From NCBI GenBank assembly GCA_945860295.1, contig CAMAQH010000006.1:1-64000 (forward strand): a stretch of 64,000 bases of DNA, written 5' to 3'. The first letter of the stretch is position 1. The number at the start of each line of letters is the position of its first letter. Positions 22,242 to 31,586 of the stretch are shown here, one piece after another. The notes beneath the pieces were generated by a model, which had not been told where the DNA came from, did no database searches, and saw only the letters and a program-made list of their open reading frames with translations. The stretch comes from Prosthecobacter debontii (lineage in GTDB: Bacteria; Verrucomicrobiota; Verrucomicrobiia; Verrucomicrobiales; Verrucomicrobiaceae). Both the position numbers and the translations under genes were made by a program.

Positions 22242-23606
22242 CTACATGCTAAAACGCGGCTTGATTGTGTAACTGTGCTCCACGCTGGCATTTTCCATGT
22301 CAGCTCTCGTCACGCTAGGCACGATGCTTCGCACGTAATCCACCTTGGCTTTCTTTTCGCCGACGGTCACACGCACATGACCGCTGCTGCCGAGGATGAC
22401 GCCGGTGTAGCGGTATTCTTCGGCGCTGCGGGTGCCTCCGTTGGGCTGGCCGGGCTGGGGGACTTCTTGGTAGATGATGCCGTCGAGCTCTTCTTTGGCG
22501 AATAGATGATCGTGGCCGTGGAAGACGGCGCTGACGCCTGTTTTGATGAGGAGTTGATGGATCGGCATCTCCCAGCCGGGGCGGTGCTCTTTGAATCCTT
22601 CGCTGCCATCGGCGTACTTGCCACCCCACTCCATGTAGGGCGCGGGTGTCACGCCGCCACGCAAGTCCTTGCCCAGACCACCGATCAGATGATGCAGGAA
22701 GACGAACTTGAAAGGCGCCTTGGTGCTGGTGAGCGTCTTCGTGAGCCAGTGATACTGAGTTTCGCCGAGCGTGGCGCTCCAGTTGTCGTCGCCGCGTTTT
22801 ATGGTGGCCCAAAAGGGATCGAGAGCGACGAACAAAGCATTACCCCACTCAAAGGCGTAATAGCTGTGCTTGTCATTGCCATCGGTCGGATTGGGGAAGA
22901 ACTTGTGTCGTCTGGCCAGAGACCAGTTTGACATCTCGAGCTGGTCTCCGCGTTCGCCATCGTGATTGCCGAGCACCATGAAAATAGGCACGCTGTGGGC
23001 GATACGGCCCATGTAGTAGCGCTGGCCGAGGTATTGGGATTCGGAGCGCGTGTAGAACTTCCCAAACTTGTCCACCATCGTCGTGTCGCCGAGGTCGATC
23101 ATGAAGTCGGGCTTGTCGGCAAGCATGTTGGCCAGCGTTTGCTGGTAAACGCGGACATCGGTGTTGTTATCGAGATGCGAGTCCGCCTGCATGACAAATG
23201 AAAAGCTCGAAGCAACCTTGCGCTGCGTGTGAAAGCTGCGCACGGCATCCTGCGTGGCCTCGGCACCAGCACGGCGATAGGTAAGCTGGTAGTTGTAGCT
23301 CGTGTCCGGCTTCAATCCGCCCATGACGAGGCTTTGCGGCACTCCAGTCTCCAGTTTCACGGCATCATTCTTCAAGCCATCGCCAAAGGTGATGCAAGCG
23401 TCAATCGGCTCCCACGCGATCACGCTGGCCGTCACCGACTCCGCGCCTGGCCTGCAAAGCCAGACGTTGAAGAGATACGACGGCACCACCGCTGGCTCGA
23501 CTTGGCCGCCCTGACCTGCGCCACCTTTCGTCTTTTCATCAGGAGCGGCGGCGATCAGCAATAGGGCGAGCGCTATGAGGCCAAAAGATGTGATGAATGC
23601 ATTCAC
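22242..23606 (-). CDS. Exported calcineurin-like metallophosphoesterase
   Basis: A 454-residue protein with an N-terminal hydrophobic signal (FITSFGLIALALLLIAAA), a fibronectin-III-like domain (about 45-125, LKPDTSYNYQLTYR) and a metallophosphoesterase domain with all five motifs: QADSHLD, DLGDTT, LGNHDG, FLHHL and FHGHDH. The order resembles purple-acid-phosphatase-like enzymes; the substrate is unknown. The start is GTG at 23606, overlapping the sulfatase stop by 4 bases (GTGA), so both are translated from one mRNA. It is the last gene of a three-gene operon of exported proteins. Confidence 0.88.
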   Translation of the reverse strand: MNAFITSFGLIALALLLIAAAPDEKTKGGAGQGGQVEPAVVPSYLFNVWLCRPGAESVTASVIAWEPIDACITFGDGLKNDAVKLETGVPQSLVMGGLKPDTSYNYQLTYRRAGAEATQDAVRSFHTQRKVASSFSFVMQADSHLDNNTDVRVYQQTLANMLADKPDFMIDLGDTTMVDKFGKFYTRSESQYLGQRYYMGRIAHSVPIFMVLGNHDGERGDQLEMSNWSLARRHKFFPNPTDGNDKHSYYAFEWGNALFVALDPFWATIKRGDDNWSATLGETQYHWLTKTLTSTKAPFKFVFLHHLIGGLGKDLRGGVTPAPYMEWGGKYADGSEGFKEHRPGWEMPIHQLLIKTGVSAVFHGHDHLFAKEELDGIIYQEVPQPGQPNGGTRSAEEYRYTGVILGSSGHVRVTVGEKKAKVDYVRSIVPSVTRADMENASVEHSYTIKPRFSM

Positions 23607-24982
23607 TGCTTTTTGCCTCCTTTCTTACCACCTTTGCCGCCGCCTGTCCTAGCAGGTTCTTTCTTGGGATCGTAGTTCGGATTGGGCTTCGGCAATTTGG
23701 CTCCGACTTCCCTCAAATAGTCCGCGAGCTGTTTGGCAAGGCTTGTTGCCAGCTCCGGCTTTGCTGCTGCGAGGTTATTGCTTTCGCCGATGTCGGCTTT
23801 GAGGTCAAAGAGCTGGTTTTCACCTTTTTCATAGAAGTGGATGAGCTTCATGTGGCCGCTGAGGATTGCCGAGTGTGGTGAGTCGCCCTGATAATGCGGG
23901 AAGTGAAACACCAGAGGCTCGCGCTGCCGTTTCACGGGATCGGATGAGCCGCTGAGCAGGTGTGTGAGGTCGCCGCCTTCGTGTTGCTTGGTCAGCGATG
24001 CCTTCACGCCGGCCCAGCGGCAAAAGGTCGGGAAGAAATCGTAGCCGACAACTCGCTGATGGCACCACGAGTTCGGTGCGATACCGGGGCCGCGAATGAT
24101 CAAGGGTACGCGGATGCCGCCTTCCCACAGATCGCCCTTGCCACCATTCAAGGTACGGCGGTTGGAGCCGCCGTTGTCGGACATGTAAATGACGATGGTG
24201 TTCTTCGAAAAGCCCATGGCATCGACTTTCGCCAACAGTTCGCCCACACCGCGATCGAGGTCTTCCGCGATGGCGGCGCGGCCGATTTCCTTGTCGTTTC
24301 CGCCGGAGGCGAGCCTCCGATATTTCTCCAGCAACGCGGGTGTGGCGTTCTCTGGATAATGCAGCGCGTTGTAGCTCATCTGGATGAAGAACGGCTTCCT
24401 AGCCGCCTGGCTTCGCTTCAAGAAATCCGCCGCTCTCTCCCCCATGCCAAAGATATCCACTGGGTTCGGTGGCAGATGCGGCGCGGCGTCCTGATTGCCC
24501 GTGTCGCCATCGCTTTCGTCGTAGCCGTGAGCGGCGGGCCCACCGCCGGAGAGATGCCATTTGCCGTAGTGGGCGGTCGCGTAGCCAGCCGATTTCAGCA
24601 TCTGCCCGATTGTAATCTCGTCATCGCGAATGCTCTTGCGGTTGTCGCCTTCAATCAAACGATGCCCAGGCTCCGCTGGGGCCGCTTTCGTCCACCCCAA
24701 CTCCGCCGGATTCCGCCCTGTTTGCAAGCTGATGCGAGTCGGCGAGCACACCGGCGCGGGCGCATAGGCCGCACTGAATCTCATGCCCTGCTCCGCAAGT
24801 CGCGCGATGTTCGGCGTCTGCACAAAGCTGCTCTTCGAGTCCGGCATGTTCGGGTGCATCTGGCACGAAAGCCCGCTCCAGGCCTGATCGTCCGAGAGCA
24901 TGAAAAGGATGTTGGGGCGCTCTGCCGCAGCGAGGAAGGTGCTCATCAGAGCGGCAAGACTAAGATGGATGAATCGCTTCAT
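23603..24982 (-). CDS. Exported arylsulfatase-family sulfatase
   Basis: A 459-residue sulfatase with a signal peptide (MKRFIHLSLAALMSTFLAAA) and the alkaline-phosphatase-like fold: ERPNILFMLSDDQ with two metal Asp residues, then the formylglycine motif CSPTR (Cys 79), the LQTGR signature, GKWHLSG and MSDNGG. The Cys-type motif needs oxidation by a formylglycine-generating enzyme, which is not in this window. The C-terminus is Lys/Gly-rich (KGGKKGGKKQ). ATG at 24982 was chosen since 12 further upstream codons precede the signal peptide. It begins 19 bases after the upstream gene of the operon. The substrate is likely a sulfated polysaccharide, by family habit only. Confidence 0.9.
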   Translation of the reverse strand: MKRFIHLSLAALMSTFLAAAERPNILFMLSDDQAWSGLSCQMHPNMPDSKSSFVQTPNIARLAEQGMRFSAAYAPAPVCSPTRISLQTGRNPAELGWTKAAPAEPGHRLIEGDNRKSIRDDEITIGQMLKSAGYATAHYGKWHLSGGGPAAHGYDESDGDTGNQDAAPHLPPNPVDIFGMGERAADFLKRSQAARKPFFIQMSYNALHYPENATPALLEKYRRLASGGNDKEIGRAAIAEDLDRGVGELLAKVDAMGFSKNTIVIYMSDNGGSNRRTLNGGKGDLWEGGIRVPLIIRGPGIAPNSWCHQRVVGYDFFPTFCRWAGVKASLTKQHEGGDLTHLLSGSSDPVKRQREPLVFHFPHYQGDSPHSAILSGHMKLIHFYEKGENQLFDLKADIGESNNLAAAKPELATSLAKQLADYLREVGAKLPKPNPNYDPKKEPARTGGGKGGKKGGKKQ

Positions 24983-25001
24983 GTGAGGCACTGGCTGAGT
25001 T

Positions 25002-27674
25002 TCAACGATTGGGCGCACCCGTCACATCCAAATCAGGCTTCGTGTTCCAGCGTTGTTTCCATTCGGGCTTCTCGATCTTGGTGCGGAAGATGAGGGTGTT
25101 GTCGAGAGCGATGTCGTCGCTCCAGATGAATTTGGCGCCTTCGAAGTCGTTTTCGAAGTAGGGCTGCTTGGGATCGACTTCTTCGACGGTGTATTCTTTG
25201 GCGTTCTTCCAAGTGCTATCGTCGAAGTCGATAGCCCACCATTTTTCCGGCAGGGGTTCTTGTTTGACTTGGGGATTCGCGGTGTCGCCATTCACGGGAC
25301 CGTGGAAGAAGTTCTTGGCCTTCCAGCTCGCGTTGGTGACGGTGCCATTGGCGAACTTCAGACAGAAGCCGCCGTCGCCAATGTTGGTGCCGTATTCCAT
25401 GCCGGTCTTCGGATCGGCGTTGTCCTTCGCGAGCACGGCTATGGTCATGGGATACTCGGGCAGGAAATCGACACTGACGACGTTGTGCGGCGTGAACTGG
25501 ATCGGATCGACGGCGACGAGGCGACCGTTCACGAAGAGCATGAACCAGTTATCAGCATAAACGTTGAGCTTCATGGTATCGGCGATGCTCGGCTTGATCA
25601 GGCCGGGAGGACCTCCTTTGCCTTTGCCGCCGCCTTTTTTGGGTTTTGCGGCAGCAGGTGGAGGAGGTGGTGGTGCTTCCGCCGTTTTGGGTCCGACTTG
25701 TCTGACAACGCTACCGCTGGTGTGAACGACACGTAGTGATGAACTCGCCAGCACCTTGTCCTTCATTGCGGCGATGAGTTCTTCGCGGCCTGGAGTGCCG
25801 CTGATCTCCAGCGGACTGGAGAGCGCGTACATCGTGAGCACATAAGTCTTCGCGCCAGGACCTTTGGAATGCGGTGGCTCATAGCCGACTTGGCCTTTAA
25901 AGCCGGTGCCGATTTTGCCAATCTTCTGTGAGTCCTTCGGCAGGCTTGAAGTGCTCGCTGGGATGTCATAGACGGTCCAATACCACTTCTTGTCACCGCC
26001 TGGAGCGACGTGATCCATGATTAAGGCGTAGCCCTTTGTGGATGCAGGTGCGCCAATCCATTCCAAGGGTGGGCTGATGCTGTCTCCGTCACCAGTGAAC
26101 TCGACAGGCAGGCTCTTGAGATCTTCGACCACGGAGCTGTTGAGCATGAACTTGCCATCGCTGCTGCGAGGTTGATCCGGCAGGGCCACAAAGGCTTCTT
26201 GCCTGCCGCCACCACCACCGCCGCCCTGTCTCATTTCTTCGCGTGCAGGAGGCTCATCGCCACGCGGCTGGCGGGGAGCGCCTTGAGTCGGCGCATTGCC
26301 TGCGAGTTCCTCAAGCTCAGGCGTATCGAGGATGCCATCACGATTGTGATCAAAGGCATTGAACTGTTCTTTCGCTTTCGCCATCGCATCTGCAAGTGAG
26401 ACATCGCTCTTCGTGGCATTCGTCTTCGCATTGTCAGCAAACTCCTGCGCAGTCACTGAGCCATCACCATTGACATCGAGAATGCCCTGCACCGCTGCCT
26501 GTGGGCGTTGTGGACGACGATCTTCGTTGGTTTGAGGTGGGTTTCCTTCGCGGCGCTTGCCTTTACCTTTGCCCTTTGGTTCACCGATACCCGCACCGCC
26601 TTCACGACCGCCACTACCACCTTGACCGGCGCGGTAGGTTTCCTCGGTCTTTTTGCCGTCGGAAGTGATGTGTTGAAACTTCCACTCGCCTTCACTTTCC
26701 ATGGCATAGCGGATCTCGGATTTGGCTCCGTTGACCTTGTATTGCAGGACGTAGCTCTTGCCGTCAGCAAGCCGCTCGAAGCCCGTGATCTCGGCTCCGC
26801 GCAAAGGCTTGCCTGCTCCACGGAAGCCGCCTGCGCGTGGCTGCGGATCGACTTGGCCATCGACCTCGGCAACTTCACCATGAAAGCCTCCATTCACATA
26901 CGGATACTTGTTGGATGCATGATAGTGATAGCCTCCGCCTGCAATTTCATGGCCATTGAACTCGTCGAGTTTGCCCACGGTTGATCCATCTGGCTCAGTT
27001 AATCCAAGGATTGGATAGCCATCCAGTGCATAGGCGATTGGCATGCCCTTTCCAGCCTGCGTCTGCAAATGCAGCGGCGCTGAGTGGTAATGATAATCAT
27101 CTCCGCGACCACAGTGACCGCCCCATTGGTCCAGCTCACCGATCTCTTGCGCCACTTCACCACGATTGTTCTGCGGATTGAAAATGGGAATGCCATTCAC
27201 CGCGAGAGCGATGGCACCACGAAGGAAACGATCCTTGATGGAAGCAGGCTCCTTCGATACGACAGGATGCAATGGAATGCGCCAGGCATTGTCACCAAAG
27301 TAATCGTGTGGAGTCGGCACCTGCTGCTGCCAGTTGGTGATACCCACCATCATGTTATGCTCGGGCATACCGTTCGAGCCGACATAAAGAAACTCACCAT
27401 CAGCGCGTAGATCGAGCTTGGTGAATGGGAGAAATGCCTTCGCCGTTGCTGGCGCTTCCGCCGCATTGGCAACAGCCGCAGCCGCGAGTTGAAGCGTGGA
27501 CGCAGTCGAGGCGACCTCCACATGATCACGCTTCCATTCCTGCATGATATGCTCTCTCATCGCTTCATCAAAGACAGGCGGTTTACCAGCCTTCCAGGAG
27601 TGAGCAGAGGCAACACTAGTGAGTGCAACAAGAGTGAAAAGGCAGAGCGTTGGTTGATTCATTCTAGATTTCAT
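25002..27674 (-). CDS. Exported multidomain fusion: YHYH, EF-hand, PEBP and C-terminal carbohydrate-binding-like domain
   Basis: An 890-residue exported protein. After a signal peptide (ending TSVASA) comes a YHYH domain at about 95-265 with two DYHYH/GYHYH motifs, a short propeptide-like stretch, a Gly/Lys-rich linker, two EF-hands at about 398-412 and 441-455 (DVNGDGSVT and DHNRDGILD), a phosphatidylethanolamine-binding-protein-like domain of YbhB/YbcL type at about 505-665 (PPLEWIGAPASTKGYALIMD, WYWTVYDIP, GPGAKTYVLTMYAL), a Pro/Lys/Gly linker and a C-terminal beta-rich domain at about 705-890 (ADNWFMLFVNGRLVAVDP). ATG at 27674 gives the best signal peptide (MKSRMNQPTL); 27662 is possible. 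First gene of the operon with the sulfatase. Biochemical role unknown. Confidence 0.85.
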   Translation of the reverse strand: MKSRMNQPTLCLFTLVALTSVASAHSWKAGKPPVFDEAMREHIMQEWKRDHVEVASTASTLQLAAAAVANAAEAPATAKAFLPFTKLDLRADGEFLYVGSNGMPEHNMMVGITNWQQQVPTPHDYFGDNAWRIPLHPVVSKEPASIKDRFLRGAIALAVNGIPIFNPQNNRGEVAQEIGELDQWGGHCGRGDDYHYHSAPLHLQTQAGKGMPIAYALDGYPILGLTEPDGSTVGKLDEFNGHEIAGGGYHYHASNKYPYVNGGFHGEVAEVDGQVDPQPRAGGFRGAGKPLRGAEITGFERLADGKSYVLQYKVNGAKSEIRYAMESEGEWKFQHITSDGKKTEETYRAGQGGSGGREGGAGIGEPKGKGKGKRREGNPPQTNEDRRPQRPQAAVQGILDVNGDGSVTAQEFADNAKTNATKSDVSLADAMAKAKEQFNAFDHNRDGILDTPELEELAGNAPTQGAPRQPRGDEPPAREEMRQGGGGGGGRQEAFVALPDQPRSSDGKFMLNSSVVEDLKSLPVEFTGDGDSISPPLEWIGAPASTKGYALIMDHVAPGGDKKWYWTVYDIPASTSSLPKDSQKIGKIGTGFKGQVGYEPPHSKGPGAKTYVLTMYALSSPLEISGTPGREELIAAMKDKVLASSSLRVVHTSGSVVRQVGPKTAEAPPPPPPAAAKPKKGGGKGKGGPPGLIKPSIADTMKLNVYADNWFMLFVNGRLVAVDPIQFTPHNVVSVDFLPEYPMTIAVLAKDNADPKTGMEYGTNIGDGGFCLKFANGTVTNASWKAKNFFHGPVNGDTANPQVKQEPLPEKWWAIDFDDSTWKNAKEYTVEEVDPKQPYFENDFEGAKFIWSDDIALDNTLIFRTKIEKPEWKQRWNTKPDLDVTGAPNR

Positions 27675-27816
27675 ATGTACCGATTCTGGTAAAAGCATGT
27701 CAGATGAGCATCAGCAAAATTCAGGGGATTTGTCAGCAAATCGTCAAGATGGAGCAGGACGAGAGATTCCATGAATACCTGCTAGAGGCCGCGTTTGATC
27801 CCGTCTATTTGATCCT

Positions 27817-28269
27817 ATGTCACAGCCCCAACCACAGCCTATCGATCCTGCTGAACTGCCCGCGCTCGCGCGGGCGACGATGACCAAAGCCAAGTTCCCG
27901 ATGCTGGCCACGATGGATGGCGATCAGGCCCGCGTACGGCCTGTGTCTCCGGTGCGCACAGATAGATTCACTGTTTATATCGCTAATCTCCGCCGCTATG
28001 AGAAAACTGCTCAACTGGCAGCGAATCCGAAAGCGGAGCTGTGCTACACGGATGACGATCACCATCAGGTTCGCATCACAGCCGTAGCTAGCATCGTCAC
28101 CGATGCGGTACTGTTAAAAGAAATTTGGGACGCTAATCCTCTGCTGCGTGCTTACTTACGCACACCGGAAAACCCTGAACTCATCATCTACCGCTTTGAG
28201 CCAAAGGACGTGAGCTACATGCGGGAGTGGGCGCTGGAATATCATGTCGTGCCGTTTAAAAATGACTAG
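27817..28269 (+). CDS. Pyridoxamine 5'-phosphate oxidase family protein
   Basis: A 150-residue split-barrel flavin-binding protein: ARATMTKAKFPMLATMDGDQ, ARVRPVSPVRTDRFTVYIA, KAELCYTDDDHHQVRITAVA. This fold binds FMN or F420-like cofactors; specific substrate cannot be read. It is shorter than true PdxH (about 200 residues) and lacks its C-terminal segment, so it is unlikely to be PdxH itself. The ThiF-like gene begins 20 bases downstream. Confidence 0.8.
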   Translation: MSQPQPQPIDPAELPALARATMTKAKFPMLATMDGDQARVRPVSPVRTDRFTVYIANLRRYEKTAQLAANPKAELCYTDDDHHQVRITAVASIVTDAVLLKEIWDANPLLRAYLRTPENPELIIYRFEPKDVSYMREWALEYHVVPFKND

Positions 28270-28289
28270 TTACCGTTTCCCTTCTGCCC

Positions 28290-29060
28290 ATGCTGCCCGA
28301 CCTCACTGAAACCGATCTCGCTCTTTATGAGTGGCAGATGTCAGTGCCGGGTGTTGGTGAAGAGGGACAGCGCAAACTCAAATCTGCCAGCGTGCTGATC
28401 TCCCGAGTGGGCGGGCTCGGTGGTCTGGTGGCGCTGGAGCTAGCGGCGGCTGGTGTTGGTAAACTGGTATTGGCTCATGAGGGCGATTTAAAGATGTCAG
28501 ATCTAAATCGCCAACTTCTCCAAACTCGTGCTCAGGTGGGCAGACCGCGTGTGGAGTCGATCACTCAACGCCTGCATGATCTAAATCCCGACTGCGAGGT
28601 CGTGGCCATTTCGGAAAATGTGTCTGCTGAGAATGCTGATGCCTTAGTGGCTCAAGCCGACATCGTGGTTGATGCCGCGCCGCTCTTTCAAGAGCGCCTG
28701 GCTTTAAACGCCGCCGCCATGCGTGCTGGTAAGCCAATGATCGAGTGCGCCATGCACACCCTTGAGGCCAGCGTGACCACGTTCATCCCTGGCATGACCG
28801 GTTGCCTCGCGTGCTATGTGCCTGCAGTGCCGCCTTCATGGACTCGGCAGTTCCCGGTTTTTGGTGCTGTCTCCGGCACGGCTGCCTGTGTGGGTGCGAT
28901 GGAGGTAATCAAACTCATCATCGGCATCGGTCAAACCTTAGCTGGTGAAATGCTTTGCATGGATCTGGGGCAGATGCGTTTTCGCCGTGTCAAACTACCT
29001 CGAAATGAGGGCTGCGCTGTGTGCGGAACTTTCACCACCAAAAGGCTGAATGAAAGGTGA
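28290..29060 (+). CDS. ThiF/MoeB/HesA-family adenylating enzyme without the usual thioester Cys
   Basis: A 256-residue E1-like enzyme with the ATP-binding RVGGLGG (residues 39-45), the Arg/Asn motif SDLNRQLL, and structural zinc Cys pairs at 172/175 (GCLACY) and 242/245 (GCAVCG). Such enzymes adenylate the C-terminal Gly-Gly of ThiS or MoaD. The stretch that normally carries the catalytic Cys (APTCxxxGV in ThiF/MoeB) reads PPSWTRQFPV, with Trp 184 in its place. MoeB works without thioester transfer, so adenylation may be retained. No thiS or moaD gene is adjacent. Cotranscribed with the PNPOx-family gene. Confidence 0.82.
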   Translation: MLPDLTETDLALYEWQMSVPGVGEEGQRKLKSASVLISRVGGLGGLVALELAAAGVGKLVLAHEGDLKMSDLNRQLLQTRAQVGRPRVESITQRLHDLNPDCEVVAISENVSAENADALVAQADIVVDAAPLFQERLALNAAAMRAGKPMIECAMHTLEASVTTFIPGMTGCLACYVPAVPPSWTRQFPVFGAVSGTAACVGAMEVIKLIIGIGQTLAGEMLCMDLGQMRFRRVKLPRNEGCAVCGTFTTKRLNER

Positions 29061-29165
29061 AACTCACATTCATTGCAGGTCGTAATTAACGTAGAAATCA
29101 CGGTGCGCGACTGGAAGACTTAATAATTCCCACCGGGACTGACCGGATTTCCTCCCCCCATCGTT

Positions 29166-30179
29166 ATGAACACCCAGACTGCCAGCGCTAACACTCCCGT
29201 CTTTCCCTTCGAACTGATCCGCGCTGATCTGGAAGTGGTCGAGAAGGCGATCCGTGATCAGGCCCGTGCCTTTGATCCTGCTGTAGAGGGCTATGTCTCC
29301 TATGTCTGTCAGGCTGCAGGTAAGCGCATTCGCCCTGCGCTCGCACTCATGGCAGGCGGCGCCACGGGCGGCAAGACGGCGGACCATACTCGTCTTTCCG
29401 TCATCCTTGAGATGATCCACATCGCCTCGCTCGTGCATGATGACATCATGGACGGTGCCGCCACTCGCCGTGGGTTACCGACGGCTGCCGCGAAGTGGGG
29501 CAGCGCACTCAGCGTGCTTTTGGGTGACGCACTCTTCGCTTACGCGCTTGAACTGGCCACCGAGTTTGAAGATGCCGTCGTTTGCCGCAGCATAGCCAAA
29601 GCCTCGCGTGATGTGTGTAGTGGCGAGATTTTTCAAACTCAGCGCCGCTTTGATTTGAATCTCTCCGTGCCTGATTACCTTCGCATGATCGAGATGAAGA
29701 CTGCAGCCCTCTTCGGTGTCGCTGCGGGTATGGGCGCACGACTCAATGGCGTGCCGGAGAACGTCGAAGCTGCGTTGCATAGCTGCGGCATGAAGCTCGG
29801 AACCGTTTACCAGATCTATGATGACTGTCTCGATCTCGTTGGTGATGAAAAGAAAGTTGGCAAGACCCTGCGCACTGACTTGGTGAAAGGTAAGCTCACT
29901 CTTCCGATCCTGTATCTTCTCATGGATGCTACCGATGCGCAGAAACAAAAGCTCAACAAAATGCTGCTCCAAGGCGAGCCGATAGACACCACTATCCTCG
30001 CTAGTATCGCCGACTATGAAGGTGCTGTTGAAAAGGCCGTGAAGTTCGCCCAATCAATGTTGAAGGACGCCGTCGCTGATCTCATCTGCCTTAGCGATAC
30101 GCCGTATAAGCAGGCCTTTGAAGGCGTCGCAGAATACATACACGGCCTGTTGGACAACTGCCGCGCGCTGTCTCGCTAG
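29166..30179 (+). CDS. Polyprenyl diphosphate synthase, long-chain type
   Basis: A 337-residue trans-isoprenyl diphosphate synthase. First Asp-rich motif DDIMD at 92-96, second YDDCLD at about 218-223, plus GKRIRPAL and KTAALFG. The residues four and five before the first motif are Ser and Ala, the small type found in synthases making long chains for quinone side chains, so an octaprenyl-type product is the best guess. The gene is followed after one base by the convergent stop of a DUF2452 gene. Confidence 0.88.
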   Translation: MNTQTASANTPVFPFELIRADLEVVEKAIRDQARAFDPAVEGYVSYVCQAAGKRIRPALALMAGGATGGKTADHTRLSVILEMIHIASLVHDDIMDGAATRRGLPTAAAKWGSALSVLLGDALFAYALELATEFEDAVVCRSIAKASRDVCSGEIFQTQRRFDLNLSVPDYLRMIEMKTAALFGVAAGMGARLNGVPENVEAALHSCGMKLGTVYQIYDDCLDLVGDEKKVGKTLRTDLVKGKLTLPILYLLMDATDAQKQKLNKMLLQGEPIDTTILASIADYEGAVEKAVKFAQSMLKDAVADLICLSDTPYKQAFEGVAEYIHGLLDNCRALSR

Positions 30180-30180
30180 A

Positions 30181-30621
30181 TTACTCCACCGTAGTGGTGA
30201 CAAAGGACCGCAGATCAAAATCTTCGGACACTTTTTCAGCCTGCCAGCGCCCATCCGCATTCAGGCGGAAACTGCCTAGCCAGCGCTGGTGCCATGACTC
30301 AGGTTCGATCATGCTAAGGTGGTGTTTACCATCGACATCGTAAAGGTGGTACATCTCACCGATCACAGGTTCAAAGCCAAAGCGTGCTTCGTAGAGGAGC
30401 TTGTTCCAATTGAAGGAATCAATGACACGCATGTACCGCTCACGCAGTTCCACGAGTTCCTGCTGCAATTCCCGCTCGACACGCGAGACGCCACGGCTTT
30501 TGAAATTGGTCAGATCTAACGGGATGATCTTTGCCGCGAGACGCGAGACAGGGTAAGGGAGGTAATTGCCGCGTGGCTCGGTCTGGTAAAGGTCGCGATC
30601 GATAGGGTCTTCCGTGGTCAT
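30181..30621 (-). CDS. DUF2452 family protein
   Basis: A 146-residue cytoplasmic protein with the shape of DUF2452: a PVSRLAAKIIPLDL motif, a helical middle (ELQQELVELRERYMRVID), and a C-terminal half with GEMYHLYDVDGKHHLSMIEPE followed by WLGSFRLNADGRW. Function of the family is not known. It ends two bases from the prenyl synthase stop (convergent) and starts divergently from a lipoprotein gene. Confidence 0.72.
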   Translation of the reverse strand: MTTEDPIDRDLYQTEPRGNYLPYPVSRLAAKIIPLDLTNFKSRGVSRVERELQQELVELRERYMRVIDSFNWNKLLYEARFGFEPVIGEMYHLYDVDGKHHLSMIEPESWHQRWLGSFRLNADGRWQAEKVSEDFDLRSFVTTTVE

Positions 30622-30692
30622 AAATATCCATTATTACGCCGCGCAGACAAGCATGGTTGAGATTGATATGGACTACTTCAGCCTCTAGTTTC

Positions 30693-31160
30693 ATGGCAAT
30701 GTATCTCCGCCCGCTTCTATTTCTCTCGTTGATCGCACTCGTTAGCTGTGAGTCCTCCGCACCCACAGTAGAACAAATGGATGCACTCCAAACGAAGATC
30801 AGGGCGGAGCATCGAGAAGAATATGCCGCGCTAGAACAACAGCGCTCCTCCGTGCAGATGAGTGCCGAGCAATATGTAATTGAGCGAACATCGCTGGATA
30901 AAAGGGTGCAGAATAAAGTAGATACGATGCTGTGGAATCGCCATGCGTTGGTGCAGAGTGAGATGCGGGCCAATGGCATTCCCACGCCCGACGCACCCGT
31001 GTCACTGGAGGCGCCAGGTGTGGGTCAGTCGCAGGGTTCCCTCTACAGCTCATCTCGCATGAACGGCTTGGGCAATCAAATCCAGGGCGGCTTCATGCGT
31101 GATATGGGCGGCTCTAACTTTAATCAGAATCGTGCTGGCAGCGTCTATGATAACCAATAA
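30693..31160 (+). CDS. Small lipoprotein of unknown function
   Basis: A 155-residue protein with a lipoprotein signal (MYLRPLLFLSLIALVSC, lipobox LVSC). The mature part is a charged helical region (AEHREEYAALEQQRSSVQM) and a Gly/Asn/Ser-rich tail without a known domain. ATG at 30693 is chosen because the upstream frame starts at a TTG and would spoil the signal. It is 9 bases ahead of a metallopeptidase-like gene and probably cotranscribed with it. Confidence 0.65.
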   Translation: MAMYLRPLLFLSLIALVSCESSAPTVEQMDALQTKIRAEHREEYAALEQQRSSVQMSAEQYVIERTSLDKRVQNKVDTMLWNRHALVQSEMRANGIPTPDAPVSLEAPGVGQSQGSLYSSSRMNGLGNQIQGGFMRDMGGSNFNQNRAGSVYDNQ

Positions 31161-31169
31161 CTCACGCTG

Positions 31170-31541
31170 ATGGATGCGCTGCATTTGGAGACGGTGGCTA
31201 AGTCAGTCATTGAGCAAACCATGCTCCGGTTGCCAGAAAATATTCGATTTGCGACTGAGGCATGTGCTATCGAAATCGCCTACATCAAAGAGTGCCACAC
31301 TTCTGGTGAGGCATTGGAGTCCGATTTGCTCGGCCTTTTTGAGGGGCGCTGTCATTCGGATGCAGAATCAGAACACGTCGATGATCTCCCCCGCGTCCGC
31401 CTCTTTTTGGATAATATCTGGGACTACGCTGAGCATGATCGCACGCTGTTTAGTGATGAGGTGCGTTTAACGCTGCTGCATGAGTTGGGGCACTATTTCG
31501 GGCTGAATGAATCACAAGTAGAGGCGCTGGGTCTCGCTTGA
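31170..31541 (+). CDS. Small zincin-type metallopeptidase-like protein
   Basis: A 123-residue protein with a clear zinc motif near the C-terminus, HELGHYFGLNE, matching HExxHxxGxxE of the small zincin family (PF06262 type). The N-terminal half (LPENIRFATEACAIEI, LGLFEG) also matches the family layout and its usual length. Proteolysis is inferred; no substrate is known. Located between a lipoprotein gene and a GYF-domain gene on the same strand. Confidence 0.8.
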   Translation: MDALHLETVAKSVIEQTMLRLPENIRFATEACAIEIAYIKECHTSGEALESDLLGLFEGRCHSDAESEHVDDLPRVRLFLDNIWDYAEHDRTLFSDEVRLTLLHELGHYFGLNESQVEALGLA

Positions 31542-31586
31542 AAAAACGTTCTTTCCATTTCTGACCGAGCTGTGCAAAATCATAAC

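Noticed and set aside
23960-25093. A 377-codon plus-strand frame opposite the sulfatase
   Set aside because: The sulfatase carries all active-site motifs on the minus strand; the plus frame has none.
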